Positions 1 through 5,020 of a stretch of DNA of 5,020 bases are shown here, piece after piece; the first letter of the stretch is position 1; every line of letters starts with the position of its first letter. The translations under genes were made by a program, and so were the position numbers. A model generated the notes under the pieces. The model searched no databases and was not told the origin of the DNA. It saw only the letters and a list, made by a program, of their open reading frames with translations. This DNA comes from CAZXVU01 sp964644465 (GTDB lineage: Bacteria > Chlamydiota > Chlamydiia > Chlamydiales > SM23-39), in NCBI GenBank assembly GCA_964644465.1, contig CAZXVU010000129.1:1-5020 (forward strand). The letters run 5' to 3'.

Positions 1-659
1 CTGTTCCTGGCGGAGTTAAGAGTCGCGATGGTTACGGGAATCAAGGCGGTCAAAAGATGGCGGTTTTGAGGTTGTACTTGAGCGATGACCTCTTCGGCAA
101 GATCTGATTCGATTTGGATCACATCATAGAGAGTTAAACCTTGAATTCCAGATGAGAGGTTTATGATCCGAACAATCAAGGGTGTGATGTTTGAGTTGCG
201 CAAATCGTCTCCAAAGGCATTGACTAATGCGACAAGATGTCTTGCCCGAAGGGTGGTCTTAATCGCTGCGGGGTTGCCAATCAGAAGCTCGGCATTGGGA
301 TAGGGTAAGGTATGCGAGAAAACTATGACTGCATGTATCAGGCTTGGAGCTGAAGAAAGAAGGGTCTCTTTTTGGGGAGCATTCTCAAAGCCGGGTAAGA
401 TGTTGTCGAGTATCTTGGCGAAAATGCGTAAGACCCACTCTTTCTTTTCATCATCAGAATTGAAATCTGTTTCTGAGAAAGCGTATCCCATAAGATCGGT
501 AATCAGGATCCCATAGCGGTGGTTGCGGACATCAATTTGGTAAATAGAAGAGAAATTTTTTAGCCAAACGTTGAGTTCAGCGTCTGACATGCGTGAAGGT
601 CTCCGATGATCAGGCTGTATTTGGTCGAAAGCTTTTGGTCCAATTCCTTTGACTCCCAT
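1..659 (-). CDS. Hypothetical protein, 3' end beyond the window; possible paralog of the upstream gene
   Basis: An uninterrupted minus-strand frame runs from ATG at 659 to base 1 with no stop, giving at least 219 residues; the C-terminus lies outside the window. The start is well supported: AAGGAG lies 8 bases before the ATG. The protein begins MGVKGIGPKAF, has no signal peptide and no clear membrane segment, and reads as a mixed helical soluble protein. No family is recognised. Residues 71-78 (Glu-Lys-Lys-Glu-Trp-Val-Leu-Arg) match a segment of the 239-residue protein encoded just upstream. A later Leu-Ile-Pro...Ala...Ala stretch (about 206-217) also falls where that protein has Leu-Ala-Pro...Ala...Ala. 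I infer distant tandem paralogy. The gap to the upstream gene is 53 bases, which fits one operon with lepB. Whether this protein also ends in a CaaX box cannot be seen here. Reality of the gene is likely; its function is unknown. Confidence 0.85.
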   Translation of the reverse strand, partial: MGVKGIGPKAFDQIQPDHRRPSRMSDAELNVWLKNFSSIYQIDVRNHRYGILITDLMGYAFSETDFNSDDEKKEWVLRIFAKILDNILPGFENAPQKETLLSSAPSLIHAVIVFSHTLPYPNAELLIGNPAAIKTTLRARHLVALVNAFGDDLRNSNITPLIVRIINLSSGIQGLTLYDVIQIESDLAEEVIAQVQPQNRHLLTALIPVTIATLNSARN

Positions 660-667
660 AAAGATTC

Positions 668-673
668 TCCTTG
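668..673 (-). promoter_or_regulatory. Strong Shine-Dalgarno site for the gene starting at 659
   Basis: AAGGAG on the minus strand, 8 bases before the ATG at 659. This is the only clear, well-spaced ribosome binding site in the window. It fixes the start of the left-edge gene and suggests that gene is translated independently of the one before it. Confidence 0.8.
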
Positions 674-712
674 TAAGAAGGGGAAACTTTTAACAAATCT
701 TTATAGAAAAGT

Positions 713-1432
713 CTAGAAAATGATGCAGTTGCACAAAGAGTTATTGATGGGACGGGGCTTGCGGAGATGAACTCTTTTTTCTTGAGCTGTTTGAAAGGCT
801 GCAAAAAAATGAGGAGCTAAAGATTTGTAGGCGTTTCGCAATTCAGCCTCTTCATATTCTTCAAATATTTTATCAAATGCAAGATCAAGAAGTTCTGGTC
901 TGAGCTCATCCAGATATTCTTGCCAAAGAAGATCATCGGGAATGGAAAAAACATGAGCAAAAAAAGAAGTCCCATTGAGTTCTTTAAGTAACTGATCGGA
1001 AAAATCCCTTTTCAGACTTGAAGCTACATGGTCTTTGTTATTTTGGGGAATTTTCGGATTGTGTTCTTCGCTAGAATCATAATTATATCGATAAAAATAG
1101 TGGAACGCCGTCTCATTGTAGAAATCGAATAATTGATCATACAAAGAGCTGGCAGATTCATGGGCGATTTTCTGAATGAGTGAATCAACATCTGGATAGG
1201 CTCTTTGAATGACCCCATTATGGATTTGAAGGACCCATTCTTTTTTATCTTTGCTCCGTTTTGTCGTTTTAGCAGCCTCTTCCATCAACGCAAGAAAAGG
1301 GGATGCAAAATCCAATTTTTGATAAGTCGCTTCGTGGGTGGTGAAAAAATCTTGGATGTATTGATCATTTTCAACGGCTGCAGGGATTGCCAATGGAATG
1401 AGTGGTTGTTGAGAAGGAGCATTAACGGACAT
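713..1432 (-). CDS. Hypothetical protein with C-terminal CaaX (prenylation) box; candidate host-targeted effector
   Basis: A 239-residue protein with no recognised family, no signal peptide and no membrane segment. It starts MSVNAPSQQP, has a proline-rich first 20 residues, then is largely helical and charged. There is an aromatic cluster at 110-118 (Phe-His-Tyr-Phe-Tyr-Arg-Tyr-Asn-Tyr) and an acidic region at about 170-198. The tail is the notable part: basic residues K219, R220, R224, K225 and R227 are followed by C234-N235-C236-I237-I238-F239 and a stop. C236-I-I-F is a CaaX box of the kind eukaryotic prenyltransferases modify, and C234 could be palmitoylated. Bacteria lack these enzymes, so I infer delivery into the host cell, most plausibly by type III secretion in a chlamydia. 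The ATG shares its A with the lepB stop (TAATG) and has no good Shine-Dalgarno site, so translation is probably coupled to lepB. Sampled lines look more AT-rich than lepB. Confidence 0.9.
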   Translation of the reverse strand: MSVNAPSQQPLIPLAIPAAVENDQYIQDFFTTHEATYQKLDFASPFLALMEEAAKTTKRSKDKKEWVLQIHNGVIQRAYPDVDSLIQKIAHESASSLYDQLFDFYNETAFHYFYRYNYDSSEEHNPKIPQNNKDHVASSLKRDFSDQLLKELNGTSFFAHVFSIPDDLLWQEYLDELRPELLDLAFDKIFEEYEEAELRNAYKSLAPHFFAAFQTAQEKRVHLRKPRPINNSLCNCIIF

Positions 1433-3309
1433 TAGAACTTCAGGGGTTGATTCAGTTTCCGCTTATAATAAATGGAACAGCCGAAAGCGATGAGGATCGC
1501 GGAGCCCCAGGCAAAGAGATTGGGGAATGTAATGAGCGGGTGCGATGGCTGCGGAAGCGTTCCCCAGCGTGGGCCTGGAGGCCAAAAGAGGAAGCTTACG
1601 CCTCCTTTAAGATTGTCTTCAGGAACAAATCCGAATTGACGGCTGTCTGCGCTCATCGCGTGATTGTCACCGAGCATCAGATACATTTTTTCAGGGACTA
1701 CAAGGCCGTGTTTTCGGATGAAATCAACATCGATTTTTCCATCTTTTGTGATGGGAGCGCCGCTGTCATCGAAAGGAAAATAAGGATTTACCGAGGTAGA
1801 TAGAGATTGCTTTTGGTATTCCCGCTTCAAATGCAGGATGAGGGCAGGATCGTCTTTTTTAATGATGGGAGCGCCGAGCAAAAAGAGTTCGTGGTTGCGG
1901 AAATACGCATAGCGGGAAGGGTAAAGATGGCGCGATTTGAGGGAGGGAATATATTGGTTCAGGAATTCGATTCCCAGATTATATAGGAGTTGGATTCTCT
2001 CTGGATCTTTTTGGTAGAGAGGATGGTTCGAGGGAAGCTCTTTTGCAATTCCGCCCCATAAAATCTTATAGGCTTTTCCATTCTGGATTTCGTAAGTCCC
2101 ATCGGGTACATCCGATAAGCGGGGAAGATGAGGAGAAAGTTCTTTCGGATTCCAGCCAAGGCGGAAAGCGGCGCCATTTTTCACGACAAAACGGCAGGTA
2201 GTGAGATGTTCGGCAATCCGGTTCAAATGTTCGTTTTGGAGCGGAATGATCGAAGTGCTGACGGCCAGTTCTGGTCGTAAGCGATGGTATTCGTCGCGAT
2301 AGAGCTGGGCCCCTTGCAGGGATGGATGGTGGTTCATCTCAAGATAAAGAACACCAGGTTCGAGATCTTTAGAAAGGGTTGGGTGGATCTGCTCGAGCTG
2401 TCCTGAGGTCAAAAGGCGGGACATAGCGAAATTCTGGAAGCCCCATATATCGGAGAAATTTTTCAGCGCCGTACGCCCTTTTTGAGGAATCATCTCGCCA
2501 GTGATCAAGCCATATAAGTTGGCATTGAGTTTTGCGACGGGCTCGTTCATTTGGTAGAATGTCACTGGGCTGAAAATGCCATTGACCGGAGTATTCGTGG
2601 TCTCTACTTTTCCATCGAAGCGGATGAAAGGAATGTGCTCATTTTCTTGGAACCAGCTAGGATCGCGGAGGTCTGTAAGGTCATCTCCCTTAGCATTGAT
2701 CCCATAGATTTCTCCCCCATAAAAATAGAGGATGTCGCCAGGTTTGCCGATCAGTCTTTTCACAAATTGCTTCTTGCCGGGGAAAAGATAAAAATAGGTA
2801 GTGTCGGAGTCGGCAATGTCCATGTTCTCGCCGGTGAAAACGACGATGGAACCTCTCTGGACTAATGTAGGATCGAAATAGAAATGGGCGGTTGTGAGAG
2901 GGACATTGATGCCGAAATCGGTCTTTGTAACAACGAGATAATCTTCCTCTTTCAGAGTAGGCCGCATCGAGCCTGTAGGAATCGTATAGAACTCAAACCA
3001 CATTTGCCGGATGACGATTGCAACCACCAAGGCAAACAGGATAGCGCTAATGAAATCACGCGTCTTATCAAATCCGGTTTTAGGCATCAGCTTTCTGGAT
3101 GTCTCTTCAAGCTGGCGGGCGATCCGATGGGAAATCTCAGGATCTTTCTGAAGGATTGCAGTCTGAAGGCTGGTGAGGTGCGATTGGAGCTTTTCTTTGG
3201 CTGCAGGGTCCAGATTTTTAGCTTTGCGACGGTATAGCCGATGGGCTTGGCGCAAGACCTTCTTGGACTTCCTCAGGGTATAGATAGCAGCGATTGTTTT
3301 AGTAACCAT
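1432..3309 (-). CDS. lepB: Signal peptidase I, chlamydial long form
   Basis: A 625-residue inner-membrane serine protease of family S26 that removes Sec-type signal peptides from exported proteins on the outer face of the membrane. After a basic, helical cytoplasmic N-terminus comes membrane segment 1 (about 84-101). It is followed by Tyr-Thr-Ile-Pro-Thr-Gly-Ser-Met-Arg-Pro-Thr-Leu with nucleophile S114, then Arg-Gly-Ser-Ile-Val-Val-Phe (152-158). Next is Phe-Val-Lys-Arg-Leu-Ile-Gly-Lys-Pro-Gly-Asp with general base K184, and the last conserved box at 547-557 (Gly-Asp-Asn...Ser-Ala-Asp-Ser-Arg). A second hydrophobic segment lies near the C-terminus (about 596-614). Some 340 residues separate the Lys box from the last box. 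This large insert and the total length match chlamydial LepB (roughly 600-630 residues). The ATG at 3309 is the first possible start because an in-frame TAG lies four codons upstream; no well-spaced Shine-Dalgarno site is visible. All catalytic residues are present, so it should be active. Confidence 0.97.
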   Translation of the reverse strand: MVTKTIAAIYTLRKSKKVLRQAHRLYRRKAKNLDPAAKEKLQSHLTSLQTAILQKDPEISHRIARQLEETSRKLMPKTGFDKTRDFISAILFALVVAIVIRQMWFEFYTIPTGSMRPTLKEEDYLVVTKTDFGINVPLTTAHFYFDPTLVQRGSIVVFTGENMDIADSDTTYFYLFPGKKQFVKRLIGKPGDILYFYGGEIYGINAKGDDLTDLRDPSWFQENEHIPFIRFDGKVETTNTPVNGIFSPVTFYQMNEPVAKLNANLYGLITGEMIPQKGRTALKNFSDIWGFQNFAMSRLLTSGQLEQIHPTLSKDLEPGVLYLEMNHHPSLQGAQLYRDEYHRLRPELAVSTSIIPLQNEHLNRIAEHLTTCRFVVKNGAAFRLGWNPKELSPHLPRLSDVPDGTYEIQNGKAYKILWGGIAKELPSNHPLYQKDPERIQLLYNLGIEFLNQYIPSLKSRHLYPSRYAYFRNHELFLLGAPIIKKDDPALILHLKREYQKQSLSTSVNPYFPFDDSGAPITKDGKIDVDFIRKHGLVVPEKMYLMLGDNHAMSADSRQFGFVPEDNLKGGVSFLFWPPGPRWGTLPQPSHPLITFPNLFAWGSAILIAFGCSIYYKRKLNQPLKF

Positions 3310-3323
3310 AAGATGCGCTACAG

Positions 3324-3351
3324 ATTAGAGGATCCTTTGTCAAAAATTCAA
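3324..3351 (-). promoter_or_regulatory. Possible sigma-66/sigma-70-type promoter of lepB
   Basis: On the minus strand TTGAAT (3351-3346) is followed after 16 bases by TCTAAT (3329-3324), which differs from the consensus -10 at one position. The -10 ends 14 bases before the lepB ATG, so the leader would be very short. A nearby TTGACA (3343-3338) is a perfect -35 hexamer but has no -10 at the right distance. This is pattern matching only. Confidence 0.3.
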
Positions 3352-3418
3352 GTTCAAAAAAAAGATTCTTCATACCTCGCAAAAAGAGTCCTGCAGAGTC
3401 TTTGGAAACATGTAAAGA

Positions 3419-3570
3419 AATGATGTGAAGGATANNNNNNNNNNNNNNNNNNNNNNNNNNNNNNNNNNNNNNNNNNNNNNNNNNNNNNNNNNNNNNNNNN
3501 NNNNNNNNNNNNNNNNNNNNNNNNNNNNNNNNNNGCTGTGCGAAAATTGTTTTTCATCCTTCATATCATT
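3419..3570. repeat. Imperfect inverted repeat flanking the sequence gap
   Basis: AATGATGTGAAGGAT at 3419-3433 and ATCCTTCATATCATT at 3556-3570 are reverse complements at 14 of 15 positions. One arm ends 1 base from the N block and the other starts 21 bases after it. They may be termini of a small mobile or repeat element, or the arms of a large hairpin that stopped the assembly. The missing sequence prevents a decision. Confidence 0.6.
3435..3534. other. Assembly gap (100 N)
   Basis: Exactly 100 undetermined bases, the usual placeholder for a scaffold gap of unknown size. Distance and gene content between the left and right halves are therefore not reliable, and frames that read through the Ns are not evidence of genes. 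Confidence 0.98.
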
Positions 3571-3601
3571 AAATCATTTTTATCATTTTGATGTCGCTCG
3601 C

Positions 3602-3658
3602 TCCAAATGACTTTACAGATGTGGAAGGTTTGTTCATAACTCACAGGTCCAAATGACT
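3602..3658. repeat. Short direct repeat, 11 bp, 46 bases apart
   Basis: TCCAAATGACT occurs at 3602-3612 and again at 3648-3658. A second near-repeat, TGTTCATAACT (3631-3641) and TGTTCACAACT (3780-3790), differs at one base. These could be remnants of a duplication or binding sites; no function can be assigned. Confidence 0.5.
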
Positions 3659-3760
3659 AAGACATTGAAAATCTGGATATTATGTTTTTTGTCTTTCGGG
3701 TGTAATTATTTGTGGATGAGGGATTTAGATTCAGATTTTCTTCTGCGGATAGATTTTTGA
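3653..3760 (+). CDS. Doubtful 35-residue lipoprotein-like ORF
   Basis: ATG at 3653 to TGA at 3760 encodes 35 residues: two lysines (K3, K6), a hydrophobic run at 7-16 (Ile-Trp-Ile-Leu-Cys-Phe-Leu-Ser-Phe-Gly), then C17. That resembles a lipoprotein signal peptide, but the lipobox (Leu-Ser-Phe-Gly-Cys) lacks the usual leucine at -3, and only a weak AGG precedes the start. It is the only plus-strand candidate in the window and lies in AT-rich intergenic DNA, where a hydrophobic frame can arise by chance. It may be a small secreted lipoprotein or nothing. Confidence 0.2.
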   Translation: MTKTLKIWILCFLSFGCNYLWMRDLDSDFLLRIDF

Positions 3761-3815
3761 GGGGAGAGATTGTTAGGGATGTTCACAACTTGATTAAGTT
3801 TCTGCAAAAATGAAA

Positions 3816-4832
3816 TCAATTTTTGTCAGTCCAAACGAACGGCTTATGAGTCTCAGTATACGATTCGCTATGCCCTGTAGGGACGACGAGCCAAGTATAG
3901 CGATGGTCAGGTTCTAGAATTTGTTTGAGATCGTCATGATTGATCTCGAGGCTTAAAAATTCATCATCGCCGCGAATCAGAGAGTGGGTGATCGGATAGA
4001 TCTGTTTTTTTCGCGTTGTCACATCAATGGCAAAGAGCTCGAACTCTTGATAATACTTGGGACTCTTTAAAGAGAGCCGTAGGCCATTTTCAGTCTTTTG
4101 GGGAGAGCCGACGAATTGAGGGACTCTTCTCGGCAAGGACCTGTGAGGAGAGGGGAGGTTTTTGCCAGCGTCTATTGTACGGAGGTTGCCCGTTGCATGG
4201 GAGGTATCAACTTGGATCCAATAGGGAAGAGGAAGTCTTTTTTCATGATCGAAATAAAGAGTCACGGTTTTGCCGGAGAGATCGGTCCCATCGTTGGGCC
4301 AATCTGTCTCATACACATCGAATTGGGCATTGTCCATTTTACGCCCTTCGAAGATGAGCGGAGGATTCCAAATTTTCCGGATGTCTAGTTCGCCAGGATT
4401 CGGAGGAGGGCCGATCCGTTTTCGTTTTTCGGAGGAGAGTGGTTTCAAGGGCAATTGAAGAAGGGTGGCGAAAAGGCTTTCTTGTTTGGAGAGCTGGATC
4501 CATGCGCTGCGGGAAAATGAATAGCATTCGAGGAGCTGTCCGGTTTTGAGATCGATCTCCATCATCGACCAAGATGTATGGCCTGGCGCTTTGGCTTTGA
4601 TCCAATCAGACCAGGAATCGGGTCGTTTCTTTAAGTTTTGGGAAGGAGCGCTGATTTCTTCGATGATAATGGACGGGGTCATGGAGCGGATGGCCAAAAC
4701 AGTGACCATCTGATTGGACTCGGTCACTATATAGTCCCCGGCTTTTGCCTTTTCGAGCCTGCTTTTCAACTGCAAATCAGCCCCAAAAACAACAGAAGCG
4801 CAAAATAGGAAAGAAAAGAGCCATAGTTTCAT
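3816..4832 (-). CDS. Exported protein of unknown function with Sec signal peptide
   Basis: A 338-residue protein starting MKLWLFSFLFCASVVFGADL: a short basic end, a hydrophobic core at about 3-15 and a likely signal peptidase I site after G17 (Val-Phe-Gly before Ala). C11 is not in a lipobox, so a type I signal is favoured. An in-frame TTG at 4883 would add 17 residues before the signal peptide, so I chose ATG 4832. The mature protein has no further membrane segment and should be periplasmic or surface-associated. The middle (about 190-210) has Thr-Leu-Tyr-Phe-Asp-His...Leu-Pro-Tyr-Trp-Ile-Gln-Val-Asp, which looks like beta strands. The last 100 residues, ending Tyr-Thr-Trp-Leu-Val-Val-Pro-Thr-Gly (312-320), suggest a beta-sandwich. 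No family is recognised and no cysteine-rich outer-membrane pattern is seen. No clear Shine-Dalgarno site precedes the ATG. An assembly gap separates it from lepB, so a shared operon cannot be claimed. Confidence 0.9.
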   Translation of the reverse strand: MKLWLFSFLFCASVVFGADLQLKSRLEKAKAGDYIVTESNQMVTVLAIRSMTPSIIIEEISAPSQNLKKRPDSWSDWIKAKAPGHTSWSMMEIDLKTGQLLECYSFSRSAWIQLSKQESLFATLLQLPLKPLSSEKRKRIGPPPNPGELDIRKIWNPPLIFEGRKMDNAQFDVYETDWPNDGTDLSGKTVTLYFDHEKRLPLPYWIQVDTSHATGNLRTIDAGKNLPSPHRSLPRRVPQFVGSPQKTENGLRLSLKSPKYYQEFELFAIDVTTRKKQIYPITHSLIRGDDEFLSLEINHDDLKQILEPDHRYTWLVVPTGHSESYTETHKPFVWTDKN

Positions 4833-4848
4833 AAGAAGCGATTTTAAT

Positions 4849-5019
4849 TCAGTCCGTATTATTAAACCACACCTTATACCCAAATAACTTTAAAACTTGG
4901 TTTCTGATGGCGTCGGACAGCCACTGTCTTCGAGATCCGCCTGCATCGCTAAACTTTTTAAGTTTAGCTGCTTCGGCGCCAGCTTCGCTTGACTCGAATT
5001 CAGGGCGCCTCCTTGTCAT
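4849..5019 (-). CDS. Uncertain 56-residue ORF, possibly part of a repeat
   Basis: ATG at 5019 to TGA at 4849 gives 56 residues. It is basic at the start (MTRRRPEF), Ala/Lys-rich at 12-22, and contains Gly-Gly-Ser-Arg-Arg-Gln-Trp-Leu-Ser (27-35). It ends 16 bases before the exported-protein ATG, so the two could be one transcript. Only one base lies upstream of the ATG in the window, so it may instead be the 3' end of a longer gene. Against a real gene: a perfect palindrome sits inside it, a plus-strand frame from ATG 4907 is also open to the window edge, and no family is recognised. A non-coding or repeated element is an equally good reading. Confidence 0.3.
   Translation of the reverse strand: MTRRRPEFESSEAGAEAAKLKKFSDAGGSRRQWLSDAIRNQVLKLFGYKVWFNNTD
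4948..4968. repeat. Perfect 9-bp palindrome with 3-base loop
   Basis: GCTAAACTT, loop TTT, then AAGTTTAGC. Nine consecutive pairs form a hairpin on either strand. No T-run follows on either side, so it is not a standard intrinsic terminator. Two GGCGCC palindromes follow at 4975-4980 and 5004-5009, making this segment unusually rich in self-complementary sequence. Confidence 0.7.
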
Positions 5020-5020
5020 A

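Larger units (their letters stand above)
3310..3815. other. Gene-poor interval around an assembly gap
   Basis: No convincing gene is visible between lepB and the exported-protein gene. The interval holds a possible lepB promoter, an inverted repeat on either side of a 100-N gap, two short direct repeats and a weak 35-codon plus-strand ORF. It is visibly more AT-rich than the flanking genes. Three ATCATT copies at about 8-9 base spacing (3565, 3573, 3582) lie just right of the gap. Any gene inside the gap cannot be seen. Confidence 0.8.

Noticed and set aside
325..516. Plus-strand ORF opposite the left-edge gene
   Set aside because: It is a shadow of the longer minus-strand frame, which has a strong ribosome binding site and no stop over 219 codons.
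639..659. N-myristoylation signal at Met-Gly of the left-edge protein
   Set aside because: The protein starts Met-Gly, but residue 6 is Ile where the consensus wants Ser or Thr.
3354..3610. Frames reading through the N block on both strands
   Set aside because: Most of each frame is undetermined sequence, so no stop could appear. The sequenced ends show no recognisable protein.
3805..3825. Hairpin CAAAAAT / ATTTTTG around the stop of the exported-protein gene as a terminator
   Set aside because: The stem has seven pairs but six are A-T, the loop contains the stop codon, and no separate T-run follows. It is too weak to call.
4833..4883. Extended N-terminus of the exported protein from a TTG at 4883
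   Set aside because: It would put 17 mixed residues before a classic signal peptide and overlaps the short ORF upstream; the ATG at 4832 begins exactly at the signal peptide.
4884..5020. tRNA, tmRNA, SRP RNA or RNase P RNA at the right edge
   Set aside because: None of the conserved core sequences or a tRNA cloverleaf could be found in either strand.

Overview
The window looks like part of a chromosome from an environmental member of the order Chlamydiales (a Parachlamydia/Waddlia/Criblamydia-type amoeba symbiont). The main reason is the signal peptidase I at 1432..3309. At 625 residues it has the two-membrane-segment, large-insert form typical of chlamydial LepB, about twice the length of common bacterial LepB. 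The genus cannot be fixed from this sequence. Four substantial genes are visible, all on the minus strand. One 100-N block (3435..3534) is an assembly gap, so the two halves are a scaffolded join of unknown true distance.

Layout, in the direction of transcription (right to left). At 5019..4849 is a short, uncertain ORF in a segment with a perfect 9-bp palindrome and open frames on both strands; it may be a dispersed repeat rather than a gene. Next, 4832..3816 encodes a 338-residue exported protein of unknown function with a Sec signal peptide. Then comes a 506-base stretch without a convincing gene, containing the gap flanked by a 15-bp imperfect inverted repeat, a few short direct repeats and one weak 35-codon lipoprotein-like ORF on the plus strand. 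lepB follows at 3309..1432, then a 239-residue protein (1432..713) that overlaps the lepB stop by one base (TAATG), then another gene from 659 that runs off the left edge (at least 219 residues).

The most interesting item is the protein at 1432..713. It ends in Cys-Asn-Cys-Ile-Ile-Phe after a basic stretch. This is a eukaryotic-type CaaX prenylation box with an extra upstream cysteine that could be palmitoylated, as in Ras-family tails. In an intracellular bacterium that suggests a host-targeted effector lipidated by host enzymes. The next gene shares a Lys-Lys-Glu-Trp-Val-Leu motif and a similar layout, so the two may be a diverged tandem pair. Both appear to be co-transcribed with lepB. The effector role is inference; the tail itself is read directly from the sequence.
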